A DNA stretch of 64,000 nucleotides from Candidatus Melainabacteria bacterium (GTDB taxonomy: Bacteria; Cyanobacteriota; Vampirovibrionia; Obscuribacterales; Obscuribacteraceae), in assembly GCA_016212515.1 (NCBI GenBank), contig JACRFZ010000019.1, forward strand, positions 30,764 through 94,763, given 5' to 3'. Made by a program: the position numbers and the translations under genes. The notes below the pieces were generated by a model. It saw only the letters and a list, made by a program, of their open reading frames with translations, ran no database searches and was not told the DNA's origin. Below, one piece after another: positions 8,159 to 18,167 of the stretch (position 1 is the first letter of the stretch; each line of letters begins with the position of its first letter).

Positions 8159-10051
8159 ATGGTGGGGATGATTATATGGGGTATAAGTGTAAGTAGCCCG
8201 CAGGTTGAGGAACTGGCCTTGTCTGAACCGGATGCCACCTACAATGAAGTGCCTATCCTCAAGGAGCGTCCCCCTGAACTGGTGGAATGCAAGGAGGAGG
8301 CACCCGATGAGAGGAGCGAGGCAGACCTGCCTCAGTTTCCCCAGACTTCCTTCAAGATAGTGGAAACCCTCGGTCAGGGAGGCATGGGCACCGTTTATCG
8401 CGTGCGCGATGAGAACCTGCAGGTGGACTTCGCCGTAAAGGTGCTGCGGCAGGAACTGGCCAAAGATCGCAATCTGGTCAGTCGCTTCAAGAAAGAGGCG
8501 GAAGCAGCCGGAGAACTCAGTCATGCCAATCTAGCCACCATATACAAGACCGGCGAATGCCTGGACGGCCGCCCCTACCTGGTCATGGACTATGTGCCCG
8601 GCGCCAGCCTGGCGGCGGTTCTGCAAAAGGAAGGGCACCTGCGGGCGGAGCGGGCCCTGGATATCTTCCTGCAAATCTGCGAGGTGGTGGACTATGCACA
8701 TAGCAAAGGGATTATTCACCGGGACCTGAAACCCTCCAATGTACTGCTCGTAAAAGAAGACAATCTGGAGCGAATCAAACTGGTAGATTTCGGCATTGCC
8801 CGGGTCTTACCCCATATATCAGGCGAGACCCTCAAGCTCACCACAGCCGATCAGGTGCTGGGTTCGCCTCTATATATGAGCCCCGAGCAGTGCCAGGGCG
8901 ATGAGCTTGGCCGGCAAAGCGACATATATTCACTGGGCTGCCTGATGTACGAAACCCTGACCGGAAGGGTGCCTTTTCTGGGCGAGAACTCAATAAAAAC
9001 AATTCTGAAGCATCTAAATGAAGAACCGGCTCACCTCTCAGTTCATCTCAAAAGTGCGGAGTTACCGCAGGGACTCTCCCAGGTGGTGCTCAAATGCCTG
9101 GAGAAAACACCCCAGGAACGTTATCAAACTGCCGAACTGCTGGCCAAAGACCTGGAAGCGATCAAGGAAGGCAGGCTGCCGACTGCGGCCAAACAGCCAC
9201 AAAAGAAAAGCCAACCCGGCACCAATATAGTAAGCACACTTGTTCGCGTAGTTTTGCCGACGGCCTTTGCCGCCGCCATTGTTTGCGGCACCATAATCGG
9301 TATGCTGGTAACGAGCAACCAGCAAGTACCAAACATGGTTCCCCATTACGCCACAGAAGGTGAAGAAAAAATCCTGCTGAGAGATCTCGCCCTGGAGCAG
9401 TCAGCCGAGCAGATCGACAACAAAAGGCTTGCCGATCTAAGTTATAAAATCGCACTCTATTACTACCGCACCGGTCAATACGCCAAAGCAGAAAACTACT
9501 GCAAGTTAGCCATTGCCTACCTGGAAACGAAAGAAGGAGCACAATCAGCCGGACTCGGCCCCTATCTTTCAAAATTGGCATCGATTTTAGATCGCCAGGG
9601 TCAATACGAAGAAGCGATCGCCACATCTAAACGGGCACTGGCACTGGAAGAGAAGAACCTGGGACCGAACCACTTCAAGCTGGCGGAAACTCTCAACAGC
9701 CTGGCTGTAGCCTGCGACATGCACGGCGACTCCAAGGATGCAGAAATATATTATCGCCGCGCCATAGAGTTAATGACTCACAAGTACGCAGATCGAAATA
9801 TTAGACTGAGCACCTTTCTCACTAATTACGGTGAATTCCATTATGCCCGGGGCCGCTACCAGGAAGCCGAAGCGCTCTATCGCAAAGCTCTCTCCATCCA
9901 GGAAAAGCACGTCAGTCACAGCCACTACACCAAGCGCAGCTACTCAGATAACCTGGTCCGCCTGGCCCTCATCTGCGAGAAGCAGGGCAAGAATAGCGAA
10001 GCTATTGCTTTGAGAAACAAGAGCAACGAACTCAAGGCTGCCGGCAAGTAG
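8159..10051 (+). CDS. Ser/Thr protein kinase with membrane helix and TPR sensor
   Basis: A 630-aa Hanks-type kinase. The domain (about 60-335) has the Gly loop LGQGGMGTVYRV, the ATP lysine in FAVKVLR, the catalytic HRDLKPSN (about 187), DFGIA and the SPEQ activation-segment end. All key residues are present, so it should be active. One transmembrane helix (about 361-384) separates it from a C-terminal block of TPRs of the kinesin-light-chain type (about 400-625, for example QYAKAENYCKLAIAYLE). The kinase is thus cytoplasmic and the TPRs are probably outside. The start is supported by CAAGG upstream. It converges on ftsH with only 6 bp between stops. Targets are unknown. Confidence 0.93.
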   Translation: MVGMIIWGISVSSPQVEELALSEPDATYNEVPILKERPPELVECKEEAPDERSEADLPQFPQTSFKIVETLGQGGMGTVYRVRDENLQVDFAVKVLRQELAKDRNLVSRFKKEAEAAGELSHANLATIYKTGECLDGRPYLVMDYVPGASLAAVLQKEGHLRAERALDIFLQICEVVDYAHSKGIIHRDLKPSNVLLVKEDNLERIKLVDFGIARVLPHISGETLKLTTADQVLGSPLYMSPEQCQGDELGRQSDIYSLGCLMYETLTGRVPFLGENSIKTILKHLNEEPAHLSVHLKSAELPQGLSQVVLKCLEKTPQERYQTAELLAKDLEAIKEGRLPTAAKQPQKKSQPGTNIVSTLVRVVLPTAFAAAIVCGTIIGMLVTSNQQVPNMVPHYATEGEEKILLRDLALEQSAEQIDNKRLADLSYKIALYYYRTGQYAKAENYCKLAIAYLETKEGAQSAGLGPYLSKLASILDRQGQYEEAIATSKRALALEEKNLGPNHFKLAETLNSLAVACDMHGDSKDAEIYYRRAIELMTHKYADRNIRLSTFLTNYGEFHYARGRYQEAEALYRKALSIQEKHVSHSHYTKRSYSDNLVRLALICEKQGKNSEAIALRNKSNELKAAGK

Positions 10052-10057
10052 CAATTT

Positions 10058-12097
10058 TCAGTTTTTGCCGTCATAAACAGCCAGCAGATCTTCCTGGGTC
10101 AAGGTTTCCTTCGTCAGAAGCAGACTGGCGGCAATATCCAACTGACTGCGGTGTGCCGTCAATATAGAAATGGCTCGCTCCAGGGCACCGTTGATGAGGT
10201 CACGCACAGCACAGTCAATCTCCCGGGCGGTGGCTTCGCTGAAATGGCGCGCCTCCGGATAGGGCTGATAGCCTGTCAAAAAGGACTGAGTCTCGTTCTC
10301 GTAGGTAATGGGCCCCAGGTCTTTGACCATGCCATAGCGAGTAGCCATGCTGCGGGCCACATCGGTGGCTTTGGCCAGGTCGTCGGAAGCGCCGGTGGAT
10401 TCCTCATCGAACACCAGCATCTCGGCGGCTCGACCACCAAGCAGAATAGCCAGCTTGTTTTCCAACTCTTGCCTGGACATCAAGAAACGATCTTCGGTGG
10501 GACGCTGCATAGTGTAACCAAGGGCCCCCACGCCCCTGGGAATAATCGACACTTTCTGGATCGGATCGCTGCCGGGGATAGACATAGAAACCAGAGCATG
10601 ACCCATTTCGTGGAAGGCCACCACTTTACGTTCGCGGGGGTTGAGAAGGCGATTTTTCTTCTCAAGACCTGCCACCACTCTCTCAAGGGCGAGAGTGAAG
10701 TCGTTAGCCTGCACAAAATCAGCACCGCGTCTGGTGGCAAGAAGGACAGCCTCATTAACTAGATTGGCCAGATCGGCACCGGTAAATCCGGGAGTAGAAG
10801 CAGCGACATCATCGGCTTTCACACTTTCATCGATAGACATATTGCGCATGTGCACTTTCAGGATCTGGGCCCGGCCGACTCGATCCGGTCTATCCACCAG
10901 TACATGCCGGTCGAAGCGGCCGGCTCTCAGCAGCGCCTGGTCAAGAATCTCGGGGCGATTGGTGGCAGCCAGGAGCACCACTCCCTGGCGGGGGTCGAAG
11001 CCGTCCATTTCCACCAGCAACTGATTGAGCGTTTGCTCTTTTTCATCATGCCCGCCACCCATGGGATTCAAGCCACGGGCCCGGCCAAGGGCATCTAGTT
11101 CATCAATAAAAATTATGCAGGGCGCGCTTTTCTGGGCCTGGGCAAAGAGGTCTCTGACGCGGGCGGCACCAACCCCGACAAACATCTCCACAAATTCCGA
11201 TCCGCTGATGGAAAAAAACGGCACACCGGCTTCACCAGCTACGGCCCGGGCAAGCAGAGTTTTGCCGGTGCCGGGAGGCCCGACCAGCAGTATGCCCTTG
11301 GGCAGATGCCCGCCGAGGCGATTATAACGTTCCGGTTCTTTCAGGAAGCCGATTACTTCCTGCAACTCTTCCTTCGCTTCGTCAACACCGGCCACGTCCT
11401 CAAAAGTAATCTTGATATTACTTTCCATATAAACTTTAGCCCGACTCTTCTCGATGGACATAAGACCCATACCCGGTCCCATACCGCCGAATCCGTCTTT
11501 TGAGGCCATTTTGGAAGCAATGAGCGACCAGATACCCATCAAGATTATCAAAGGCACCACCCAGGAAAGAAGCGCCTTCCCGAGAGTATCTTCCAGTTCC
11601 CCTTGAAATTTGATCTTATGTTCGTTCAACCGTGAAGCCAACTGCGGGTCTTCAATGCGCACGGTGCGAAACTTGTGTACCTTCGCTTTCTCGTCTTTGA
11701 AAGTGCCGCGGATGTCCTGCTGCGCAACGACCACATCGTCTACTTTGCCGTCCTGAACATAAGTCATAAAAGCGCTGTAGGGAATATTTTCAGTCTGAGC
11801 GGCGCCGATGAAGCCGGAGAACATCATGGCTAACCATAACGAGAGAAAGAAATACCAGAGCCAGGAATCGAACTTAAAAAGACGAGGAAGTTTCTCCGGA
11901 TCATCGGGAGAGCCTGACTTCTGATCGCTCAAAGGTTCCCAGCGCCCTTCCGAAAGCTGCCGATGCCCTTTGGGGGCTGGCTTCACCGGCGCCCTGGTGG
12001 GAGTCGGCTTGACCTGACCTTTGGTCAGTATCTGTTCTTCTTTAGACACACGCACCTCAGCCCGCTCTTTTAAAACCAATTGTGCAAATTGGAACAA
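10058..12097 (-). CDS. ftsH: ATP-dependent zinc metalloprotease FtsH
   Basis: This 679-aa membrane AAA protease degrades misfolded and regulatory membrane proteins. It shows two N-terminal transmembrane helices (about 79-99 and 178-198) around an extracytoplasmic domain, Walker A GPPGTGKT (about 270), Walker [10 protein letters not shown], the arginine-finger segment [19 protein letters not shown] and the zinc site HEMGH (about 497). It carries an unusually long Lys/Pro-rich segment of roughly 75 residues before the first helix; most FtsH proteins start only a few residues before it. The TTG start at 12097 is used, but a GTG at 12049 (after GAGGTGCGT) is possible. The trans-sulfuration gene lies 42 bp upstream on the same strand, probably in one transcript. 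Confidence 0.95.
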   Translation of the reverse strand: MFQFAQLVLKERAEVRVSKEEQILTKGQVKPTPTRAPVKPAPKGHRQLSEGRWEPLSDQKSGSPDDPEKLPRLFKFDSWLWYFFLSLWLAMMFSGFIGAAQTENIPYSAFMTYVQDGKVDDVVVAQQDIRGTFKDEKAKVHKFRTVRIEDPQLASRLNEHKIKFQGELEDTLGKALLSWVVPLIILMGIWSLIASKMASKDGFGGMGPGMGLMSIEKSRAKVYMESNIKITFEDVAGVDEAKEELQEVIGFLKEPERYNRLGGHLPKGILLVGPPGTGKTLLARAVAGEAGVPFFSISGSEFVEMFVGVGAARVRDLFAQAQKSAPCIIFIDELDALGRARGLNPMGGGHDEKEQTLNQLLVEMDGFDPRQGVVLLAATNRPEILDQALLRAGRFDRHVLVDRPDRVGRAQILKVHMRNMSIDESVKADDVAASTPGFTGADLANLVNEAVLLATRRGADFVQANDFTLALERVVAGLEKKNRLLNPRERKVVAFHEMGHALVSMSIPGSDPIQKVSIIPRGVGALGYTMQRPTEDRFLMSRQELENKLAILLGGRAAEMLVFDEESTGASDDLAKATDVARSMATRYGMVKDLGPITYENETQSFLTGYQPYPEARHFSEATAREIDCAVRDLINGALERAISILTAHRSQLDIAASLLLTKETLTQEDLLAVYDGKN

Positions 12098-12139
12098 CTG
12101 CGGTAGACCTTCAGTTTAACACCAGCCCAAGTTTCGCCC

Positions 12140-13444
12140 CTAAGTCTGAGCCAGGGCGCGCTCCAGATCGTCGGTAATGTCGTGCCAGTCCTCCAGACCG
12201 ATGGAGAGGCGAATACCGCCGGGCTCCAGCCCCTTGGCAATCTTCACCTCCGGCGGCAGCGCCGAATGGGTCATGGAGAAAGGCTCCTCCACAAGGGTAC
12301 GAATCTGCCCCAGGCTAACAGCCAGGGTAATGCTGTAAGCATTGCCGGCGAGGTAATCGATGCAACGCTCCGCCGCCTCGCTGGCCTCCTTGAGGTCACC
12401 TTTAAGCACGAAATAAAGCATGGAGTCCGGCGCAAACTTCCCTTCGTAATTGACCATCTGACGCCTGGCCAGTTCGTGCTGCGGAAAACTTTCCAGACCG
12501 GGGTACATGACCCTTGCTACTTTGGGGTGCTTCTCAAGATAGCGAGCCACATGCAGCGCCGTCTTCTGCTGATTGGCCATGCGCGCCGCCAGAGTGGGCA
12601 GCCCGTAGACAAGAATAGGCCAGGCATTGCGCGGTGACAGGACGCCGCCGAAGTCTTTCCGGTACATGAGCAGAGGCTCGTGATACTGCCTGGCGCCAAT
12701 TACTACCCCGCCCATATCAGTACCGAAGCCGCCGATATTCTTGGTCAAACTGTGCAAGACCAGGTCGGCACCGAGGCTGAGGGGGCGCTGACAGACGGGG
12801 GTGGCAAAGGTATTGTCCACAATCACCTTGATGCGGCGCTCTTTGGCCCTGTTTTGATTGCATTTTTCAACCAGCCGGCAAAGCGCTGCCAGGTCTATAA
12901 GATCGAGGGTGGGGTTAACGGGGGATTCCAAATAAACCACCCGCGTATTCTCATTTATGAGAGCGGCGGTTTCTTCCAGATTGCGCAGGTCGCAAAAACT
13001 CGTCTTTATGTTGTAGCGCGGTAGCCAGTTGGTGAAAAGACTATAGGTGCAGCCATAAAGGGTGTGATGAGCCAGAATCTCATCACCGGCAACGGTCAAT
13101 ATGCCTACCGCAGCGCTTATGGCTGCCATGCCGGTGGAGAAGCAGACAGCCATCTCTCCGCCTTCCGCAAAGGAGAGATTCTCCTCCAGAAGACCGCGCG
13201 TCGGCTCCTGCAGACGGTCATAGATGTAGATAGGCTGGTTCTCTTCCATGCCTTCGGCGGCAAATTCGGTAAAACCCTGAGCGCCACGATGGACGGAGTC
13301 TAGCCGATAGGCGGCGGAAGCGGACATGGGGGGAATAATGTGGTGATTGTAGTCCCAGCATTTGCTATGAAAGGTTCCGTGGATGAGCTTTGTGCGCATC
13401 CTATAGGCTCGCTCGGCGTCCGTACCAGAGTTCTTCTTGCTCAT
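12140..13444 (-). CDS. Trans-sulfuration family PLP enzyme (Cys/Met metabolism)
   Basis: A 434-aa fold-type I PLP enzyme of the cystathionine gamma-synthase / O-acetylhomoserine sulfhydrylase / methionine gamma-lyase family. Motifs are the Tyr in YIYDRLQEPTR, FSTGMAAISA at the phosphate-binding loop, the YLESPVNPT segment, DNTFATP and the PLP lysine in HSLTKNIGGFG. Family membership is sure; the exact reaction cannot be decided from the sequence. The ATG at 13444 has AGGAG eight bases upstream and is preferred over one 18 bp earlier. It is divergent from the metzincin gene and precedes ftsH. Confidence 0.9.
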   Translation of the reverse strand: MSKKNSGTDAERAYRMRTKLIHGTFHSKCWDYNHHIIPPMSASAAYRLDSVHRGAQGFTEFAAEGMEENQPIYIYDRLQEPTRGLLEENLSFAEGGEMAVCFSTGMAAISAAVGILTVAGDEILAHHTLYGCTYSLFTNWLPRYNIKTSFCDLRNLEETAALINENTRVVYLESPVNPTLDLIDLAALCRLVEKCNQNRAKERRIKVIVDNTFATPVCQRPLSLGADLVLHSLTKNIGGFGTDMGGVVIGARQYHEPLLMYRKDFGGVLSPRNAWPILVYGLPTLAARMANQQKTALHVARYLEKHPKVARVMYPGLESFPQHELARRQMVNYEGKFAPDSMLYFVLKGDLKEASEAAERCIDYLAGNAYSITLAVSLGQIRTLVEEPFSMTHSALPPEVKIAKGLEPGGIRLSIGLEDWHDITDDLERALAQT

Positions 13445-13576
13445 CAGTTTAACTCCTGCCATTCAGCCCTTATATCTTGACCGATAGAGCCCCTGATTTT
13501 ATCCACCGCAAGCATGATAATAGCCATCCACAGATCCCAAGGGTTCTCAAGTGACAACAAGCACAAACAGGACTTT

Positions 13577-14956
13577 ATGAAAGCAACTAATCCAATCTTA
13601 GTGTTGAGTGTCTGCTCAAGTTTGTATCTTTTAAATCCGGCCGCCCCGGCCGCACCACCGGCGGCATCAGTGCCCAAGCCGCCCTCCAGCGCCGACAGGC
13701 TGACTGCCGCTGAGGCCAGGGAAGCCAATGCCGTAACGGAGCTATGCAAGCAAGGAAAGTTGCAGGAAGCAGCGCCGCGCCTGCGACTACTGGCAGACAA
13801 GCACCCGAACGTCCTTTCAATTCAGCTTAATATGGCCCAGCTCATGCTCATCCTGGGAGAAAGCCAGACAGCCCTGAGCGCCGCCGGTCGGGCGATCAAA
13901 CTCGATCCCGGCAATGCTCATGCCTGGCGATATTTCAGTGAAGCCAATATGCACCTGGGTAAGCAGGAAGAAGCAGTACAGGCTATGAAAAAAGCCGTCA
14001 GCTTCTGCCAGTCGCCCGCTCTCAAGAAAGACCTGCAAGAGACCCTGACTGCCATGAATAAGGAGAAAGCCAGGAATGCCGCCGTCAAGAGTAAGGTCTA
14101 TGCACCGGGCTCTTACATCGATGAAGAAAGCCTGAGCTTGATGCCGCGCTGGTCGAAGGCACGCATGCCGCTTGCAGTCTTTATTTCACCGGGCACTGTT
14201 AAAGGATACAACGACCAACTGAAAGAACTCCTCAAAGAAGCCTTTGCCGATTGGGAAAAGAAAAGCGGTCTCATCAGTTTTAAATTTACCGAAGACGCGG
14301 CCTCGGCCGACATCACCTGCCTCTGGGTGGAAGAAGGTAGACGAGGTCTTTCTATAGAAGTAGGACACGCCATTCAAAAGGTATCCGGCGACGAGATTAT
14401 GCATGCCACGGTGGAGTTGGAGACCAAGGACGCCAACCACAATCAAGAAGTGGAACTAAAAAATGTCATGCTCCATGAAATCGGGCATGCAATCGGCATT
14501 AGAAATCACAGCCAGAGCTTCAAAGACATAATGTACTTTCAAGACTCATCATCAAGAGAACTTTCTGAAGCAGACATAGCCACCTTGAAAGCACTCTATG
14601 AGAGCAAGTCTAAACTAACCATGGACTTCGACGGACAAATTCTGCCCCCCACACCGGAACTGAAGCAGGCCCTGAATCTAATTAGAGAAGCCAATGAAAG
14701 TATGAAAGATCTGCCCACCGCCGTCGAAAAAAGTCGCAAAGCCATAGAACTTGCACCGCAGGTACACGTCTTTCGCAAGAATTTTTGTTTCTACGCCTAT
14801 CAGCTCAACAAAGAAGGCAAACTGCCGGCCAGTCAGGCAATTGAGCTTGCCAGAGAAGCAGTCGACAAATCCAAAACGCTGCCGCAGAAGTACAAGCAGG
14901 TGCAAATTTCTTCGCAAAAGATGCTCGACTACTTGCTCCAATTCTATAAAAACTAG
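13577..14956 (+). CDS. Exported metzincin-like metalloprotease with TPRs
   Basis: About 459 aa. A signal peptide (about 1-25) is followed by TPR helices (about 45-155), then a matrixin-like zincin domain with HEIGHAIGIRNHSQ (about 300-313) and the Met-turn DIMYF, then further helical repeats (about 345-459). The zinc motif has one residue more than the classic HExxHxxGxxH spacing, with His at position 12 of the motif. The ATG at 13577 follows CAGGAC and starts right at the signal peptide; the frame is open 63 bp further upstream. The protein probably cleaves extracytoplasmic proteins; the TPRs may choose partners. The substrate is unknown. Confidence 0.8.
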   Translation: MKATNPILVLSVCSSLYLLNPAAPAAPPAASVPKPPSSADRLTAAEAREANAVTELCKQGKLQEAAPRLRLLADKHPNVLSIQLNMAQLMLILGESQTALSAAGRAIKLDPGNAHAWRYFSEANMHLGKQEEAVQAMKKAVSFCQSPALKKDLQETLTAMNKEKARNAAVKSKVYAPGSYIDEESLSLMPRWSKARMPLAVFISPGTVKGYNDQLKELLKEAFADWEKKSGLISFKFTEDAASADITCLWVEEGRRGLSIEVGHAIQKVSGDEIMHATVELETKDANHNQEVELKNVMLHEIGHAIGIRNHSQSFKDIMYFQDSSSRELSEADIATLKALYESKSKLTMDFDGQILPPTPELKQALNLIREANESMKDLPTAVEKSRKAIELAPQVHVFRKNFCFYAYQLNKEGKLPASQAIELAREAVDKSKTLPQKYKQVQISSQKMLDYLLQFYKN

Positions 14957-15071
14957 CGCCGGCACCAGGAAGCGAAACCTGCTTACCACGTATTTCCCGC
15001 AGGCACTGCCATGAGAATGTCACTGGTGGAAGGCTATCCTCAAAGCCCCACCGCCCAAGGAAACTTTTCTT

Positions 15072-15665
15072 ATGGATGCCAGTACAGATAGAGCCAAAGC
15101 ATTTGCCAATATTCTGACAAAATCTTTCATAATCGCCGCCGTATCAGCAGCTTCAGTAGTGATACTGCCCCTCAACGCCCGGGCCCAGACGAGCAACCAG
15201 ATTGCTTATTTGCCTCAAACAGCTACGCCCCAGAAGCCCAGCCAGGATGCCGCTAGAGGTCAGGCACAAGCTTGCTACCAGGCCTGTCAATTCAACCAGG
15301 CTCTTTCCCTCTATCATCAGATCTGCCAATCGGGAGCCGGCACCGCCTCTGATTTCTACTGGCTGGGTGAAGCCTACGCCCATCTGGATCAATACGAAAG
15401 TGCCGCCCGCTCATTTTCGGAATCTCTGAAACTGGAACCGAGCAACGACAAGTTGCAGGTGCGACTGGTGGAATCTCTGCTTGCCAGTCGCCAGAGAGAA
15501 CGAGCCATGGACGCCTGTCGCAAGGCCCTCAACCTTGTATCAAGCGAAAGAGCCCGCCAGCAATTGACGATCATGGCAAAGATCTGCGGCAAGGCAGAGC
15601 CTGAACCCCAGCGAGGCAAAAGCCTCGGTCTGAACTTCGGCCGCCGAGCCCTGACGGAGCGCTGA
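15072..15665 (+). CDS. Exported small TPR protein
   Basis: A 197-aa protein with a signal-peptide-like N-terminus (hydrophobic stretch about 20-38, ending NARAQ) and about three TPRs (about 55-165, for example DFYWLGEAYAHLDQYESAARSF). AAGGAAA stands before the ATG. It ends 4 bp before the first TadE-like gene, so it belongs to the same operon and may be an assembly helper for the Tad-like proteins. TadD proteins of classical tad loci are also TPR proteins, which fits this position. Confidence 0.75.
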   Translation: MDASTDRAKAFANILTKSFIIAAVSAASVVILPLNARAQTSNQIAYLPQTATPQKPSQDAARGQAQACYQACQFNQALSLYHQICQSGAGTASDFYWLGEAYAHLDQYESAARSFSESLKLEPSNDKLQVRLVESLLASRQRERAMDACRKALNLVSSERARQQLTIMAKICGKAEPEPQRGKSLGLNFGRRALTER

Positions 15666-15669
15666 AATC

Positions 15670-16206
15670 ATGAAGAAACAAGTCTCAAGAAAATATCAAA
15701 GCAGCAAGCGCGGCTCGGTGGTGGCAGAACTACCCCTGGTGCTGTGGGTATTTTTCATGGTGATTGCGCTACCGCTCCTCAATCTAGGAGCAGCTTTCAT
15801 TCGCATCACCTTCCTCTACGCCGGAGTGCACCTGGCAAGCATTGCCGCAGCCAGAGCCAATACATTTTTACTGCCCATAGACGGCAAGCCCTCTGCCCAA
15901 AGCGAAGCCATTGCCAAGTTGAATCAGATGAAGGGAGCCTTCAGCGGCGTCGATGTCAGAAATGTAAGAACTGAAATTCTGATCACCAATGTAGACACAC
16001 TGGCTGCTTCCACATCGGCGTTACCGCTCTCAAAGCCTGCCGATGCCAGTGTCAATACCTACCAGATCGTGGTCACGGCTCAGTGCGAAGGGCAGCCGCT
16101 TTTACCCCTGCCCACCCCCCTGCCGGTAGCCGGCATAAGCGCCCCCCTCACCTTCACTCTTAGCGCCCGGCAATACTGTGAAAACCCGCAAGGGCTAACG
16201 CTCTAA
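15670..16206 (+). CDS. TadE-like pseudopilin
   Basis: The 178-aa protein has the TadE/TadG N-terminal signature: a short basic head, then GSVVAELPLVLWVFF with Glu near the start of a single long hydrophobic helix (about 15-45), followed by AARANTF and a small extracytoplasmic domain. In known tad systems such proteins are minor pilins. It is the first of three pilin-like genes in a row, 4 bp after the TPR gene. No tad ATPase or secretin gene lies in the window. Confidence 0.78.
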   Translation: MKKQVSRKYQSSKRGSVVAELPLVLWVFFMVIALPLLNLGAAFIRITFLYAGVHLASIAAARANTFLLPIDGKPSAQSEAIAKLNQMKGAFSGVDVRNVRTEILITNVDTLAASTSALPLSKPADASVNTYQIVVTAQCEGQPLLPLPTPLPVAGISAPLTFTLSARQYCENPQGLTL

Positions 16207-16274
16207 GAGCCACCGATTCCAAAGAGCCACCGACTACTAACGGCACCACCCCGAGTATCACTTCGAGTATAAAT

Positions 16275-18128
16275 ATGAATAGAAAATATTCTACCAGAGC
16301 ACTTTCTAAAGAAATCGACGGCAAAATCCTGGCAGTAAAAGCAACCGGCGGCAAATGTCCGGCGGCGGTTACAAGATTACGGCGGGGGCAGGGCATCCTC
16401 TCCTTAATCCTGCTCTTTGGCTTCACCCTCTTTCCCCTGCTGGCCATACTCACGTTCGAACTGGGAAGACTTTACCTGGCCAAACAAGAATTGCAAAATG
16501 CCAGCGATGCTGCCGCACTTACAGGTACAGCCACTCTGGCCAGTTCCGACAATACCAATCCGAGCCAGGCGCACCTGGACGCCATTGCCAGCGCCCTGAA
16601 AATATTCCGCGCCAATACCACCCTGGGAGTGCCGCTAAATACAGCCACCGTGGTTAGTTCCCCGGCCCTGCTCACCTGCAATATCGGAGAGACCAAGGTC
16701 TTCTTCGAGTTCCTCAATCCCATCACTTATGCAGTCGAACCAATCACCAGCCCTAACGGCAAGGTAGTGAGAGTAAGCGCCTGCACCGGCAGCGAACTGG
16801 CTTTCGGCAAGTTCATGGGCATCAAATCCTGGGGAGTAACTGCCCTTTCCACCAGCGCCGTACCCAAACTGGATGTGGTGGTTTGTTTCGATGTGTCCGG
16901 TTCTATGGACGACCAGACTCCGGTGACCTTCATCAAACGAAAGTGGGACGACACCCTGGGCGGCGGCAAGACAGTATATAACGATGTCACCGGCGTAAAC
17001 GGCGTCATGCGGGGCAAAATCTACGACATAGTCAAGCCGGGTCCCACCGGTACAAGCCTCAATGCCACCTATCCGCAACTACTGACCGACTCTTACTGGA
17101 ATGCCAGAACCTACTTCTCCGAATACCTGGCCAACTACTACGGAGTAACCGGACTGCGCTCCGGCGGCACCTATCCGGAAGCCGGTCTGCCGCCGGGGAA
17201 CTGCCCTCCGGGCACCGCCTATACCTTCGACGGCTTCAGAACCTTTACCGATGTGGTGGTCAATATCGACGGCAACAACACATTTTCGGGCACAGTTTAC
17301 GACGGCTACGCCTTTCCCGATGTGGCTACCCTGGTGGAAGCAGCCAGGGGCAACCTGGAATCGGACTCAGTATTTAGAAGCAGCAAAGCCAACACGGCAC
17401 TATCGGTAACACCACGGCCCGGCTATCAGAAAGCCTATTTCGAAGCCGCCGCCAAACAACTGAAGCCCATGGCCGAGGCAAAATCGGCGCTTCTGACCAT
17501 GAATCAGATTCTCAACACCGATGCCGATGCCCACTTCGGCTTCGCCGCCTTCGACTCCGAAGTCGGCACCACCCCCACAACTACAGTGGACTGGCATAAT
17601 ATAGACGACTCAGCCCCCTACGGTGCCAAACAAGGGTTTCCCCTACCCAGGGTGACAATAAGCAATGCTGCCGGCAATACACAGTTCGACCAGGTCAACA
17701 CCGCCATCAATAGCTGTGTGGCCATGGGTGCCACCAACATCGGTGCAGCAATCCATGCCGCCACGCAAGACCTGAAGAGCAGGGGACGGCAGGGTAGTGT
17801 CAAGGCCATAATACTCTTCACCGACGGAGAACCGACGGAACCAGGTGGTCCTCTCAGTTCCGATCCCAAGGCCAATGCCAGAATGGCAGCGGTAGAGGCC
17901 CGCGATGCCGGCATCGCAGTCTACACAGTGGGGCTGGCTCAAAATCCCGCCATCATTCCAGACCAGAGGGCGATTTTAAACGACACCAACTCTGACCCTA
18001 CCACCGGTGGCATTGCCGCCATCGCCGGTCACGGCAGCACCTTCAACCTGGTCACAGACAGCAGCCAGCTCAGAGGCACCTTTGCCAAAATCGCCAGACG
18101 CCTGGTCAAGCTGGTATCCAACAAGTAG
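16275..18128 (+). CDS. TadG-like protein with von Willebrand factor A domain
   Basis: A 617-aa protein. The N-terminal part has a basic head, GQGILSLILLFGFTLFPLLA (a TadG-type helix, about 38-60) and LAKQELQNASDAAALTG, a hallmark of TadG. A von Willebrand A domain begins at about 195 with the MIDAS motif DVSGSMD (about 208-214), and IILFTDGEPTEPGG lies near 515. Between them is a long insertion (about 220-400) rich in Gly, Tyr and Asn. Such proteins are surface-exposed metal-dependent adhesion or pilus-tip parts. The ribosome binding site is weak. It lies between two TadE-like genes. Confidence 0.85.
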   Translation: MNRKYSTRALSKEIDGKILAVKATGGKCPAAVTRLRRGQGILSLILLFGFTLFPLLAILTFELGRLYLAKQELQNASDAAALTGTATLASSDNTNPSQAHLDAIASALKIFRANTTLGVPLNTATVVSSPALLTCNIGETKVFFEFLNPITYAVEPITSPNGKVVRVSACTGSELAFGKFMGIKSWGVTALSTSAVPKLDVVVCFDVSGSMDDQTPVTFIKRKWDDTLGGGKTVYNDVTGVNGVMRGKIYDIVKPGPTGTSLNATYPQLLTDSYWNARTYFSEYLANYYGVTGLRSGGTYPEAGLPPGNCPPGTAYTFDGFRTFTDVVVNIDGNNTFSGTVYDGYAFPDVATLVEAARGNLESDSVFRSSKANTALSVTPRPGYQKAYFEAAAKQLKPMAEAKSALLTMNQILNTDADAHFGFAAFDSEVGTTPTTTVDWHNIDDSAPYGAKQGFPLPRVTISNAAGNTQFDQVNTAINSCVAMGATNIGAAIHAATQDLKSRGRQGSVKAIILFTDGEPTEPGGPLSSDPKANARMAAVEARDAGIAVYTVGLAQNPAIIPDQRAILNDTNSDPTTGGIAAIAGHGSTFNLVTDSSQLRGTFAKIARRLVKLVSNK

Positions 18129-18167
18129 TCCCCAAAGCCCATAGCACATTTAAGGAAGGAGCAGACA

